Program-made: the position numbers and the translations under genes
In this document: one piece after another, positions 1 to 8,698 of the stretch
Layout of the letters: the number at the start of each line of letters is the position of its first letter
Position numbering within the stretch: position 1 is the stretch's first letter
Notes under the pieces: model-generated
The model's database searches: none
The model's input: only the letters and a program-made list of their open reading frames with translations
Told to the model about the DNA's origin: nothing
DNA from: an uncultured Lachnospiraceae bacterium
GTDB lineage: Bacteria > Bacillota > Clostridia > Lachnospirales > Lachnospiraceae
Direction: 5' to 3'
Length of the DNA: 35,237 bases
Assembly: GCA_910577675.1 (NCBI GenBank)
Contig: CAJTOR010000041.1
Location: 1-35,237 of the forward strand

Positions 1-324
1 AAAATTAGAAAATTTTATTTTCTAATTTTAATCGTTACATATAATAATCACAATGATATAATCAAATCATGAAACAAAAACAAGAGTTGCTAGATAATTT
101 ATAGTTCGTCGTGTTTCCAGTTTTTTAATAAAATTGCAGTAATGTATTTTGATTACTAAAGTTGGAACATGAAGATGAAGAATAGGGGAGGTGATTAAGC
201 ATAATATTATATAATAGGACAAAAGCAGATAAATAAACAGAAGATAGAATATATATACATATGTTATAAGATTTGTAGAGATTAGAAACCATTGTTAATC
301 ATGTCATATTTGGAGGGATTATTT
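1..324. other. AT-rich intergenic region with a hairpin at its left edge
   Basis: No gene is visible here. Positions 1-29 form an inverted repeat with 12-bp arms (AAAATTAGAAAA and its complement) and a 5-base loop, ending in T residues; this could be the terminator of a gene left of the window, or part of a larger repeat cut by the window edge. A very good Shine-Dalgarno-like stretch (GGGGAGGTGAT, 185-195) has no ATG, GTG or TTG start at a usable distance. The rest is AT-rich without a clear promoter. Confidence 0.5.
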
Positions 325-1854
325 ATGAAACTTAAAAAAGTTACTTGTTTATGTATGTCTTTTCTTATTGCAGCTCAAATTCTGGCTGTACCACAAAAAG
401 CTTCCGCAGAAGAAACTATTTATGCAGAGTACACATCACAATTAAACTATGGATATGATAATCCATCATCTATTTCTTCATATGGAAATATTGGAGAAGA
501 TGAACAGTATTCAGGAATTTGTTCTTTTGAAGTTTTAAATGATGGACGGATAATGGTTATGGATGCGCAAACAAAACAGATTTTGTTATATAACGATGAA
601 GAACAGGAATCAATCATTGATCTTTCTTTTTGTACTGATCCACAATATTTTGTTTTTCAAGATAACATGGTAATTGTTTTCGATTTAACATCCACGGGCA
701 GGCTCTATTTTGTTGATTTATATGGTAATATTATTAAAGAAACTATGATACCAAAGAGTATAGATTCCTCTAAAATTGTAGGATTCTATCCTTTTAAAGG
801 GGAAAATTATCTTTTAACATTGGATAAGGAACTGATTTCTTTAGACAATCTACAAGGTGTTGGAAATGTTTTTGAAACCAACATGACAGACCAAAAATTT
901 TTTGTTTCATATGAGGATTTTACATGGTCGTTTGATAAAAGTAATAGAGATTTCTTAAATCCATTGTATGTTGATGATATGGGGTATTTGTATATTGAGA
1001 AATCAACAATTGCTAAGAATACAGAATATATTCAGGGAGAAACTTATTTGTTAAAAATTGATAGAATTGGTAATGAAGTAGCATCAATGAGATTAAAATT
1101 AGAGGACTATGTTGCCTTTCCAAAACAGTTCTATGATTTTTGCGCTGATTCTCTATATGTTTTGCAATTGTTTGACGGGGTTTGTAATGTTTCGAAGGTT
1201 ACTTTAGGAACAGAAAGAGAAACAAGTAGGATTGCTCAGATGGAACAGCAGGGAGCAGATACAAAACAGATAACGGAAGATTTATCTAGAGCTTCAAGAG
1301 CTATTTCTGTAAGTAAAACAAGAGATGAAGTTAAATCAATTGCTTCCGACATAATATCATCTTCATGGACTGTAACTAGCGGAAATAAGGAAGTAGTTAG
1401 TGGCGCTGCGCTTCCAAAATGTGTTAAAGATGCTTCTGTTGGAGATACGATAACAGGCATTCCATATTGCTGGGGTGGATATGGTACTTTGAGTAGTATC
1501 GTTAAAAAACTTTCAAATGGTTCTATGGCAGGAAATATTGAAAAAAAAGTAGTGACTGGACCTGTGGGATATGATTGTTCGGGTTATGTATCATATTGTT
1601 ATGGTCTGGGAGAACATGTAGGCACATCGAATCTTTCGACTTCAGTTTCTGTCACAAAAATAGATTATAATGATATGCAATCTATGGATATGATTTTGAA
1701 GAGTGGCCATGTAATGCTTTTTAAAAGTTTTTCTGGTAATTATGTGACTGTCTATGAGGCAACATCGGAAGGAGAGCAGAAGACGAGAGAACATTCCTAT
1801 ACAATAAACCATATTTTTGTAACAAAGGGATATAAAGCTTATACTCCTTGGTAA
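325..1854 (+). CDS. Secreted NlpC/P60 peptidase with N-terminal propeller-like region
   Basis: A 509-residue exported protein. Residues 1-29 are a signal peptide (MKLKKVT, hydrophobic core, Ala-Ser-Ala cleavage site). Residues about 45-310 contain repeated short Tyr/Asp/Gly-rich beta segments such as RIMVMDAQTKQILLYN and GYLYIE, which look like a beta-propeller. The C-terminal 130 residues are an NlpC/P60 cysteine peptidase fold: DCSGYVS with Cys418 as nucleophile, SGHVMLF with His462, and Glu478 as possible third catalytic residue. The family cleaves gamma-D-Glu-diaminopimelate bonds or related peptide links in peptidoglycan; the substrate here is inferred. The start at 325 has TGGAGGG 7 bases upstream; a start at 292 would add 11 residues before the signal peptide and has no ribosome site. 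The coding sequence is more AT-rich than genes after 4.8 kb, which suggests acquired DNA. Confidence 0.8.
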   Translation: MKLKKVTCLCMSFLIAAQILAVPQKASAEETIYAEYTSQLNYGYDNPSSISSYGNIGEDEQYSGICSFEVLNDGRIMVMDAQTKQILLYNDEEQESIIDLSFCTDPQYFVFQDNMVIVFDLTSTGRLYFVDLYGNIIKETMIPKSIDSSKIVGFYPFKGENYLLTLDKELISLDNLQGVGNVFETNMTDQKFFVSYEDFTWSFDKSNRDFLNPLYVDDMGYLYIEKSTIAKNTEYIQGETYLLKIDRIGNEVASMRLKLEDYVAFPKQFYDFCADSLYVLQLFDGVCNVSKVTLGTERETSRIAQMEQQGADTKQITEDLSRASRAISVSKTRDEVKSIASDIISSSWTVTSGNKEVVSGAALPKCVKDASVGDTITGIPYCWGGYGTLSSIVKKLSNGSMAGNIEKKVVTGPVGYDCSGYVSYCYGLGEHVGTSNLSTSVSVTKIDYNDMQSMDMILKSGHVMLFKSFSGNYVTVYEATSEGEQKTREHSYTINHIFVTKGYKAYTPW

Positions 1855-1890
1855 ATTGTTTCTGTTTATATATTATAATGAATAATATTA

Positions 1891-1928
1891 TATGCTAAGG
1901 TGGTAGAATTTTTACTTGCCTTAGCATA
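1891..1928. repeat. Inverted repeat between the peptidase and the lipoprotein gene
   Basis: Perfect 10-bp arms (TATGCTAAGG at 1891-1900 and its complement at 1919-1928) enclose an 18-base loop. It lies 36 bases after the peptidase stop and 75 bases before the lipoprotein start. It may be a weak terminator, but only short T runs follow; an operator is the other reading. Confidence 0.4.
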
Positions 1929-2003
1929 CAATTTATTGTTATCTTTATATAACTGTGCAAAATATTGTTATTAGTTTCGTTCATTTTTGGAGGTAAATAA
2001 TTT

Positions 2004-2903
2004 ATGAAACAAAAAAGAATCTTATTAAAGAGTTTTTGTGGTATTTTCGCCGGTGTTTTATTGCTGTCAGGGTGCGGTAAGGATAAAGAAGAAAATAGTA
2101 AGGGGCTGGGAAGTTCTTATTTTGGGGATTATGCTGTAGCAGTATCTGAAAAAGAAGTAATATATACCGATAATGCAGATCAGTTTGAGAAAGAAACTAT
2201 GTCACTGCCGGTGGAAACTAATTATTTGACAATCTATGACAATAAACTGTATTATACAAGTGCTGATGTTGGTTATGAAACGGGTGAGGTAGAAGGTGGA
2301 AGTTGTACAATTCTTTGTTCTGGTCTTGATGGAAAAAATCCAGAAAAAGTACTTGAATTGTCGGATGTTAGTTATTTAGATTCATTCATTCAGGAGGGAA
2401 TACTTTATTGTGTTTGGGAAACTTCGAATGGAGAAGCAAAGGAAGCAATAGTGGAACTTTCGACTGGAAACGTTAAGGAGATTGAGATAAGCAAAGCAAT
2501 TCGTGCAGTGAATGGAACAGGTTATTATTTTGAGGAAAATAATCAAATTTATTATTCCAGTTATGGTTCTTCTGAAAAAACATTGTTTTGTGAACCGAAG
2601 GGAGAAGTTATTTCATTATACTTTAATAATAAGAATTTATGTGTTTTGAATGAGGTAGGAGATACAACGAATTTATCCATTTATAATGAAGAAGGAACTT
2701 GTATTAGTGAATATGAAAAACTTGAAACTGTCGGTGAATTTCAGGGAAGATTTATACGTATGATAAAAGCGGAGGGAAATACTCTATATTATGAACTGGC
2801 AGGAGATAATAAATCGGAGAAAGTAAGCGGTAATTGCAGTTTGGTTCGGTTTAATCTGGAGAACGGTATAAAAGAAGTTTGCGGGATTTGGTATATGCCT
2901 TAA
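2004..2903 (+). CDS. Lipoprotein, probable beta-propeller-like, function unknown
   Basis: A 299-residue lipoprotein. The N-terminus is KQKRILLKSF followed by a hydrophobic stretch and the lipobox LLSGC, so Cys25 should be lipidated and the protein anchored outside the membrane. The mature part is rich in repeated Tyr/Asp/Asn/Gly beta segments (TIYDNKLYYTS, GILYCVWETS, NNKNLCVLNE, NTLYYELAGD) spaced about 40-50 residues apart, typical of propeller-like extracellular domains. No catalytic motif is visible. The start has TGGAGG 9 bases upstream. It follows the secreted peptidase in the same direction and shares its AT-rich composition, so the two may act together at the cell surface; that link is inference. 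Confidence 0.7.
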   Translation: MKQKRILLKSFCGIFAGVLLLSGCGKDKEENSKGLGSSYFGDYAVAVSEKEVIYTDNADQFEKETMSLPVETNYLTIYDNKLYYTSADVGYETGEVEGGSCTILCSGLDGKNPEKVLELSDVSYLDSFIQEGILYCVWETSNGEAKEAIVELSTGNVKEIEISKAIRAVNGTGYYFEENNQIYYSSYGSSEKTLFCEPKGEVISLYFNNKNLCVLNEVGDTTNLSIYNEEGTCISEYEKLETVGEFQGRFIRMIKAEGNTLYYELAGDNKSEKVSGNCSLVRFNLENGIKEVCGIWYMP

Positions 2904-2904
2904 A

Positions 2905-2960
2905 TAAAAAAGGAATGTCGGAAATCACTATGTAAAGGAGTTTCCGGCATTCCTTTTTTA
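2905..2960. terminator. Strong bidirectional terminator
   Basis: An 18-bp stem (AAAAAGGAATGTCGGAAA against TTTCCGGCATTCCTTTTT, one G-T pair) begins just after the lipoprotein stop codon. It has A residues on the left and T residues on the right, so it can end the lipoprotein transcript and the leftward receiver-protein transcript that converges on it. Confidence 0.88.
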
Positions 2961-3032
2961 TTATAACAATTATTAAGGCTAGATATATACTTACTATAAC
3001 ATACAGTATAGTTTAAGAAAAAATGTAAATAA

Positions 3033-3686
3033 TTAAAAAATTAAAGTAATAATTTCTTTTATTATTGGGAATGTAGATATTATACTTGTAGCGTCTGAAA
3101 CTGTTGAAATTAAATCTTTAATGGAATTTTTAAACGATTTGCTATCATTACATTTTAAAGTATTAATTATTTTATCAAGTTTTTCAATTACTATTTGGTT
3201 TTGGTCATTTTTTAGGGCATCGCGTACAGTTATAAATTGTGTTTTTAGTGTATTGTCTTCTTCAAATTCTCCAAAACAACAATCTGGATTGACCAGTATA
3301 GATTTCAATGCAATTGCAAATTCTAATGGTGGATAATCTCTTTTTTTGAAAAAGGCCACAGATTCATCTTGTGAAAACCATTCAACTGCCTCTGGAAGTG
3401 TTGAGTTTGTTAAGGCAATAAGTTTTGCATCAGAACCTTGAAACCGAATTTTTCTACAAACAATTAATCCTGTTCTCCAACCTGCCCCTGTTTCAATATC
3501 ATTAAATAAATTGTTTGAAGACATATTAATATCAGAAATTATTGCATCATATGATTTATGGATAGCTAGTTTATAAAAAGTTTTTAAATCAGTTGTTGAT
3601 TCCACATTAAATCCTAAATTCTCTAAGACTTCTACATATTGATATAATAGAAATTGGTCATCATCAATCATAAGAATATTATACAT
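3033..3686 (-). CDS. Stand-alone receiver-domain protein with helical C-terminus
   Basis: A 217-residue protein whose residues 1-130 form a response-regulator receiver domain. It has the acidic pocket IDDDQ (Asp8-Asp10), the probable phosphoacceptor Asp52 in AIISDINMSS, Thr93 in ALTNST and the conserved lysine at FFKKRD (114-115). There is no recognisable DNA-binding or enzymatic output. Residues about 140-217 look alpha-helical and end in a hydrophobic stretch (SIISTFPIIKEIITLIF). The region after Asp52 is longer than usual (NNLFNDIETGAGWRTG). AAGGAG lies 10 bases before the start. No histidine kinase gene is adjacent, so the phosphodonor is unknown. AT-rich like its neighbours. Confidence 0.75.
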   Translation of the reverse strand: MYNILMIDDDQFLLYQYVEVLENLGFNVESTTDLKTFYKLAIHKSYDAIISDINMSSNNLFNDIETGAGWRTGLIVCRKIRFQGSDAKLIALTNSTLPEAVEWFSQDESVAFFKKRDYPPLEFAIALKSILVNPDCCFGEFEEDNTLKTQFITVRDALKNDQNQIVIEKLDKIINTLKCNDSKSFKNSIKDLISTVSDATSIISTFPIIKEIITLIF

Positions 3687-3813
3687 ATATCGTTCTCCTT
3701 ATTATTGTTAAAATAATTATAAAAGTTATTCGCGATTTAAAACTCTATAAAAATTATCTTAATGTTATATAACAATAGATAGAAAAAAATGTAATATCTG
3801 TAAACAACGCAGT

Positions 3814-4380
3814 CTAATTGCGCATTAGCACGTAATAATCCGTATATATTTTTCCATCATCCCCCCCTACTAATGCCTTATCCGTTGCCGAAAATCCGAC
3901 TTGTACTGCTGCCGCTTTTCTCTCTGTTGCAAAAGTCGGAATCTTTGTAGCTACCATGTTGCAGTCAAATAGATCGAAGGCTGGTGGTACGATCAGGGAG
4001 AGGATTTCCCGGATTGGTCTTTCCCTCTCATAGTCACTTTTTAAATCAAGCCGCAACAAACCACAGCGGTTAAAATAATCATTTGAGTCGCGGTGGAACA
4101 ACTCGATAGTTCCAATCACCTTCTGTATATTTTTGTCAATAATTGAAAAACGCACAAAATATTTATTTGTGTAGGACCAAAGCCAGAATTCAACAGCATG
4201 TTGCATGCGTTCCAACGATGTGTAGTGAAAATCATCTCCATTGCAGTTATCGCTGTTAAAAAGAGGGACTGATTTTTCATCCGAATATACGCTAAGAAGA
4301 TCGGAGGCATCTAAAGCTTTCAATTTTCTCACCAGATAATTTTCATCTTCGTAAAAAGGACAGTTTTCATAAGGATTCAT
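3814..4380 (-). CDS. GNAT-family N-acetyltransferase (RimJ/RimL-like)
   Basis: A 188-residue protein with the layout of the GNAT (Acetyltransf_3) family: an N-terminal region YLVRKLKALDASDLLSVYSD (about 15-34), a central strand pair with VRFSIIDKNIQKVIGTIEL (78-96), and a C-terminal segment VATKIPTFATERKAAAVQVGFSATD where the first Asn of the usual IPxxN is replaced. These enzymes transfer acetyl from acetyl-CoA to an amine of a protein or small molecule; the target is not known. The start is supported weakly: upstream on the minus strand is GGGGGTATT, about 5 bases before the ATG. It is transcribed leftwards, in line with the receiver gene but with a 127-bp gap. Confidence 0.75.
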   Translation of the reverse strand: MNPYENCPFYEDENYLVRKLKALDASDLLSVYSDEKSVPLFNSDNCNGDDFHYTSLERMQHAVEFWLWSYTNKYFVRFSIIDKNIQKVIGTIELFHRDSNDYFNRCGLLRLDLKSDYERERPIREILSLIVPPAFDLFDCNMVATKIPTFATERKAAAVQVGFSATDKALVGGDDGKIYTDYYVLMRN

Positions 4381-4582
4381 AAAATAATACCCCCATCTAT
4401 TTTTATTTTATTCTACCATATTTTTTTATTTCTGCCAATCAATTTTTTAGCCAATTATTAAAAAGGCAAAATTTATCCCCATCTTAGAACTGCGTAAACT
4501 TCCTGATACCGCAGGTTAAATAATTCGTTCCGGCGGTGCAAATTATTAACCAAATGAATATCCGTTTATAAAATTCTTCGCT

Positions 4583-4668
4583 TGTGGATAAAAATAAGCA
4601 GATTAAGGACCGATGTGGATAAAAACAGCCGAATCGCGGACCGTCGTGGATAAATTGCCGAACTTACC
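4583..4668. repeat. Three 31-bp-spaced repeats before the tldDE promoter
   Basis: GTGGATAAA occurs three times with exact 31-bp spacing (motif starts 4584, 4615 and 4646). Copies 1 and 2 continue for the full unit and both end in GGACCG; copy 3 is about 5 bp shorter and ends in TTACCG. Copies 1 and 2 begin with TGTGGATAA, the complement of the consensus DnaA box TTATCCACA. The array ends one base before the -35 of the likely tldD promoter, so all three sites would lie on about the same face of the helix (31 bp is close to three turns). A regulator-binding array is inferred. Confidence 0.7.
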
Positions 4669-4669
4669 G

Positions 4670-4698
4670 TTGATTGCTGCGGGATTTTATGGTATGAT
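4670..4698 (+). promoter_or_regulatory. Likely sigma-A promoter of tldDE
   Basis: TTGATT (4670-4675), 17 bases, then TATGAT (4693-4698). The start point would be near 4705, leaving a leader of about 110 bases before tldD. The 31-bp repeats end directly upstream. Confidence 0.6.
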
Positions 4699-4814
4699 AA
4701 AATATGGTTGGAAGTGTTTAGGGAGGAGTGCTTCAAGAGAGTGGGAATTTACTTTTTGCAGTGGTTTTACTTTGTCGGCAGAAGAAGGAAAATTTTTAAA
4801 TCAGGAGGTAGCAA

Positions 4815-6152
4815 ATGTATAGGTTTCCAGAAGGTCTTTTTACGGAAGTTCGGATTGAAAAAACGGAAGATAACTATTATTTTGTGAAAAACGGGGAAGT
4901 TGAAGGAAATGGACGAAATGCTGTAACCGGCGTGAAAATCCGGATATTCGACGGTAGGAAGTGGTATACTAGTGTGACAAACGATCTTGATGCAATCCAG
5001 GACGAGATTGACAATCTCTCTTCCCTTGCCACACCAGATAAAGAGATTTACAACAATCCCGTTATAAAAAACTTTGGCGATGCAAAGGCGGACGTAATGA
5101 AATATAATGGGGAAAATGATATTCGCAAGATTACAAATGATGTGAGGGACAAGCTGATAAATGATTATATTGCCTCCTGCGTTGATCCTTCCATCGAGGA
5201 GATGAAAACTTACTATGCGAATTATGGCTGTTCCCATAAGATCAAAGAATATTATTCAAGCAAGGGAGCTGCAATCTGCCAGGATATGCAGCGCTGCAGG
5301 ATGAGTATTTATTTTGACTTTGTTGTGGATGGAGTGACGACGAGCGCAGGGAAATTCTATCAGGAACTTGAATTTGATGCGCTGAAAAACCGGGAGGACG
5401 AAATTATTGCGGAGCGCGACCGGTATCTAGATTATGCGCGCAATGCTGTTGATGTTGAGGCGGGGGAATATACCTGTATTTTAGCGCCGCTTGTCACCGC
5501 AATGTTCACCCACGAAAGTTTCGGCCACAAGAGTGAATCTGATTTTATGTTAAATGACAAGACTTTGCAAGATGAATGGGTGATGGGCAAGCAGGTAGGG
5601 AATGAAAAAGTATCCATCTGTGACAGCGGCAATATGGATAACAACGGGTACACACCATTTGATGATGAAGGGAACCCTGCAAAGGAAACATGGCTGATTA
5701 AAAATGGTGTTTTGACAGGCAGGCTGCACGATGCCAAATCCGCATCCGTTCTTAACGAGGAAATAACGGGGAATGCACGCGCGCAGAGTTATTACCATTC
5801 CCCGATGGTAAGAATGACAAATACTTATCTTGAAAAAGGGGAGGATGCCCCGGAGGATATTATAAGTGGGGTGGAAGATGGCATTTATGTGTACGGAGTA
5901 AATTATGGTACGGGTTCTGCGACATTTACAATGCAGCCAAATCTTTGTTACCGTATCAGGGGTGGCAAACTCTGCGAGCCTGTCCGTGCCAATGTTATTA
6001 CCGGAAATGTTTTCAGGACACTGTTTGATATTGATGCAGTCGGGAGTGACTTTACATTGTTTAATACCTATACCTGCGGGAAAAATGGGCAGAGTGTTCC
6101 GGTTTCAGCGGGTGGACCGACAATAAGGGTAAAAAAGCTCACAGTGAATTAG
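4815..6152 (+). CDS. tldD: TldD-type metallopeptidase subunit
   Basis: A 445-residue TldD protein. The zinc-peptidase motif HExxxH is present as HESFGH (His233, Glu234, His238), and the C-terminal part carries the family features GTGSATF and GGPTIRV. In characterised systems TldD is the catalytic half of a TldD/TldE heterodimer in the cytoplasm that degrades unfolded peptides and can remove leader peptides from ribosomally made peptides such as microcin B17. The start has AGGAGG 6 bases upstream (4803-4808). tldE follows after 51 bp in the same direction, so the pair probably forms a working complex. No precursor-peptide gene is evident nearby, so the substrate is open. The repeat array upstream suggests dedicated regulation. 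Confidence 0.93.
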   Translation: MYRFPEGLFTEVRIEKTEDNYYFVKNGEVEGNGRNAVTGVKIRIFDGRKWYTSVTNDLDAIQDEIDNLSSLATPDKEIYNNPVIKNFGDAKADVMKYNGENDIRKITNDVRDKLINDYIASCVDPSIEEMKTYYANYGCSHKIKEYYSSKGAAICQDMQRCRMSIYFDFVVDGVTTSAGKFYQELEFDALKNREDEIIAERDRYLDYARNAVDVEAGEYTCILAPLVTAMFTHESFGHKSESDFMLNDKTLQDEWVMGKQVGNEKVSICDSGNMDNNGYTPFDDEGNPAKETWLIKNGVLTGRLHDAKSASVLNEEITGNARAQSYYHSPMVRMTNTYLEKGEDAPEDIISGVEDGIYVYGVNYGTGSATFTMQPNLCYRIRGGKLCEPVRANVITGNVFRTLFDIDAVGSDFTLFNTYTCGKNGQSVPVSAGGPTIRVKKLTVN

Positions 6153-6203
6153 TTTTTTGAGCCATTGATAGCTTTAATAAAAAGCGCAGCATGGAGGTTA
6201 AGA

Positions 6204-7415
6204 ATGAAAGAAAAATATACATATAATGGTATTAATTCCAGTGTAATTATTGAAGAAAATAAGATTATTTCGTTCGATAAAGTTAACGATATCACTTATT
6301 CCTTCCGTGTGGGAAAGGACGGGTATCTCGGTGTACATTATCAGGAAGGAAAGATGACGGACGAGGAGGGTTATGCGAGGGCGGAGGAGAATCTGGAGTT
6401 AAAAAGACCGTATCCGTTTGAACTGGAAACAGGGGAGCGTAAGCGCGATAAGACGGAACGGGTGCTGACAGATAAGGAACTTCTTAATCTGGCAGAGGAT
6501 GTTCTTAACCATATCCACACCAAATATCCGGATTTCAGGCTGAATGGGAATGTCAGGCAGATGAGAACACAGACCGTACAGGAAAATGAGAAGGGATTGA
6601 ATTATATTAACACGGATTCTTCGGTGCATGCGGATTTTTCCTTTAAACACAAGGACAGCAAGGATATTATGGACGGGGGATTCGGTATTGGACTTAGGAA
6701 TTTTGAGGTTGATAAACTTTATTCAATGGCGGATAATTATCTCTCAAATTTTGATAAGAAAGCGGAACTTCCGGATGAGATTATTGTACAGATACAGTAT
6801 TATGGTTTTTTAGGAAAGCTACAAGAAAGCCTTGATGCCGAAAAACTCTGCCTTGGCACTTCACTTTTGTCAGGAAAAATAGGTGAGAAGGTATTTTCCG
6901 AGCAGTTTACACTTTGCCACGATGTTTCGGATGCGGAATGCTGGCATGATCCTTTCTTTGACGGAGAGGGCGTTGTTCTCCCTGGTGACAGGCTTGCCTA
7001 CATTGAAAATGGTGTGGTTCTTAAAGGCTATGCGGATAAAAAAATAGCAAAGAAATACGGAGTTCCACATACGGGCAGTGCATGGAGAAATTTTTCCGAT
7101 ATTCCTTCAAATGGGAAAGTATCCTTTCGGATTACCCGCAGCGATAAAACGGTGAAGGAGCTGCTTAATGGCAGGTTGTCTGTCGTACCTGTCCGCTACA
7201 GCGGCGGCGGTTTCAACGAGAAGGGCGAGTATGTGATGCCGGTGCAGATGGCGTATCTTTGTGACGGAGAGAAGTTCCTTGGCAGACTTCCAGAGTTTAC
7301 ACTGGTAAGCAATATGTTCGATATGTTTGGCAAAGATTTTATTGGCGTGGGCAGTGACAACCCAGTATTTAACGACAAGCAGATTCTGGTGAAAATGAAG
7401 CTTGGGAGTGTCTGA
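6204..7415 (+). CDS. tldE: TldE/PmbA subunit of the TldD/E peptidase
   Basis: A 403-residue TldE/PmbA-family protein, lacking the HExxxH motif, as expected for the non-catalytic partner of TldD. Recognisable parts are the early repeat of the TldD fold (RVGKDGYLGVHYQEGKMTDEEGYARAEENLEL), the central segment around 265-300 (PFFDGEGVV, GDRLAYIENGVV) and a C-terminal half ending in VGSDNPVFNDKQILVKMKLGSV. The ATG at 6204 has GGAGGTTA 7 bases upstream; an earlier start at 6165 would add 13 residues without a ribosome site. It lies 51 bp after tldD and is presumably co-transcribed. Confidence 0.9.
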   Translation: MKEKYTYNGINSSVIIEENKIISFDKVNDITYSFRVGKDGYLGVHYQEGKMTDEEGYARAEENLELKRPYPFELETGERKRDKTERVLTDKELLNLAEDVLNHIHTKYPDFRLNGNVRQMRTQTVQENEKGLNYINTDSSVHADFSFKHKDSKDIMDGGFGIGLRNFEVDKLYSMADNYLSNFDKKAELPDEIIVQIQYYGFLGKLQESLDAEKLCLGTSLLSGKIGEKVFSEQFTLCHDVSDAECWHDPFFDGEGVVLPGDRLAYIENGVVLKGYADKKIAKKYGVPHTGSAWRNFSDIPSNGKVSFRITRSDKTVKELLNGRLSVVPVRYSGGGFNEKGEYVMPVQMAYLCDGEKFLGRLPEFTLVSNMFDMFGKDFIGVGSDNPVFNDKQILVKMKLGSV

Positions 7416-7469
7416 ACAGGCAAAAGATGCCTTGGGAAAAGTGTTTGACGGGAAAGAAGGGGGCGGGAT

Positions 7470-8644
7470 ATGAGAAGGCGGATTCCGATCGGAATTGAAT
7501 TTTATAAAGAAATGATCGATAAAAACTACTATTATGCGGACAAGACATTGCTTATAAAAGAAATTCTTGATAGTGGAATAAAGGTTGGTCTTTTCACAAG
7601 ACCGCGCCGTTTTGGGAAGACGCTTACTCTTAGCATGTTAAAAACCTTTTTTGAAGACGAGCGGGATTTGGATGGGGGAAAGATTGATAACAGTATTTAT
7701 TTTGAGGGGATGAAAATCATATCCTGCGGCAGGGATTATATGAAAAAGCAGGGGCAGTACCCCGTTATTAACCTGACATTGAAATCAGCAAAACAGCCTG
7801 ATTTTGAGATGGCATACCATATTTTGCGGGATAACATCCAGGAAGAATTTCGCAGACACTGGTATATTCTTAAAGGGGATGTATTGCAGGAAAATGAAGA
7901 CCAGAAATACAGGGAAATAACGCAGGGAAAGGCAAGTTATACCGACTATGCTACCGCCCTTGCTTTTTTGTCAAAATGTTTGCAAAAATACCACAAAAAA
8001 GAGGAATAATTGAAAAAAAGGTGCATGAGGATATTACTTATGGGGATATCCATGAGTCACAGGAAAATCTCTGGAATTTTCTGTTTTTTACCGGGTATTT
8101 GAAAAAGGTAGGGGAACGTTTTGAGGGGGATTGCATTTATTTTAAAATGGCTATTCCCAACCAGGAGATACGTTATATTTATCGGGAGAGTATTCTGTTA
8201 TGGTTTGACAAAAAAATCAAAATGATTGACCTGTCCGTTCTTCTTAGCGCTTTGGAGTCAGGTGATTGTGTAGCAGTTGGAGATTTTCTTTCAGGACAAT
8301 TACAGGAATCAATCAGTTTTTATGATTATGCGGAAAATTATTACCATGGTTTCCTGCTTGGTCTGTTAAAAGGGATTGGGAAGTACCATTTGATTTCAAA
8401 CCGTGAAAGTGGTAATGGCAGACCGGATATTGTGATGCAGGCAGCATCCGTGCGCGGTAAGGCGTTTGTTTTTGAATTAAAAGTGGCGGGAGATTTCCAG
8501 CAAATGCAGAAGAAATGCAGGGATGCTGTAATGCAGGCAGTTAGGGAGGATTACGGGGCTGAACTTAAAAGGGCTGGTTATAGTGATATTACAATTTATG
8601 GGGTTTGCTTTTATCGCAAGGAGTGCCTGGTTCAGAAGGCATAA
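7470..8644 (+). pseudogene. AAA-ATPase-like/PD-(D/E)XK protein gene broken by an internal deletion
   Basis: Two frames carry opposite ends of one family (AAA-ATPase-like domain plus C-terminal PD-(D/E)XK nuclease-like domain, usually roughly 520-570 residues). The first frame (7470-8009, 179 residues) has PIGIEFYKEMIDKNYYYADKT and the P-loop RPRRFGKT. It stops after LSKCLQKYHKKEE, just where the Walker B segment (usually VLIDEYD) should follow. The second frame (from about 8003 to 8644) resumes at IIEKKVHEDITYGDI and contains ESGNGRPDIVM and AFVFELKVA, the nuclease-like core. About 150-180 residues are missing, including Walker B, and the deletion shifts the frame. The start has AGGGGGCGG upstream. 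The family is common in gut Clostridia and Bacteroidetes; its role is poorly known. This copy cannot make the full protein. Confidence 0.85.
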
Positions 8645-8698
8645 AAGGCGGTTGCAGCCCGAAATATGGTCTTTTGATTTGGAAGGGGAGGACTAACG

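Larger units (their letters stand above)
4381..4814. other. 434-bp intergenic region upstream of tldD
   Basis: It separates the leftward acetyltransferase from rightward tldD. The left half is AT-rich and contains a TTATCCCCA (4473-4481) and a loose inverted repeat (GGTTAAATAATT near 4513). The right half holds three 31-bp-spaced GTGGATAA repeats, a sigma-A-like promoter and a roughly 110-base leader. A 69-codon open frame runs through the repeats (4613-4822) but has no ribosome site or recognisable product and overlaps the tldD start, so it is not called. Confidence 0.6.

Noticed and set aside
4473..4653. Replication origin suggested by DnaA-box-like motifs
   Set aside because: There are only a few boxes and no dnaA or dnaN next to them; the motifs are better explained by the promoter-proximal repeat array.
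4583..4668. CRISPR array from the 31-bp repeats
   Set aside because: The repeats are tandem and degenerate without unique spacers, and no cas gene is near.
4613..4822. 69-codon plus-strand gene
   Set aside because: It runs through the repeats and promoter, overlaps the tldD start, has no ribosome site and no recognisable product.
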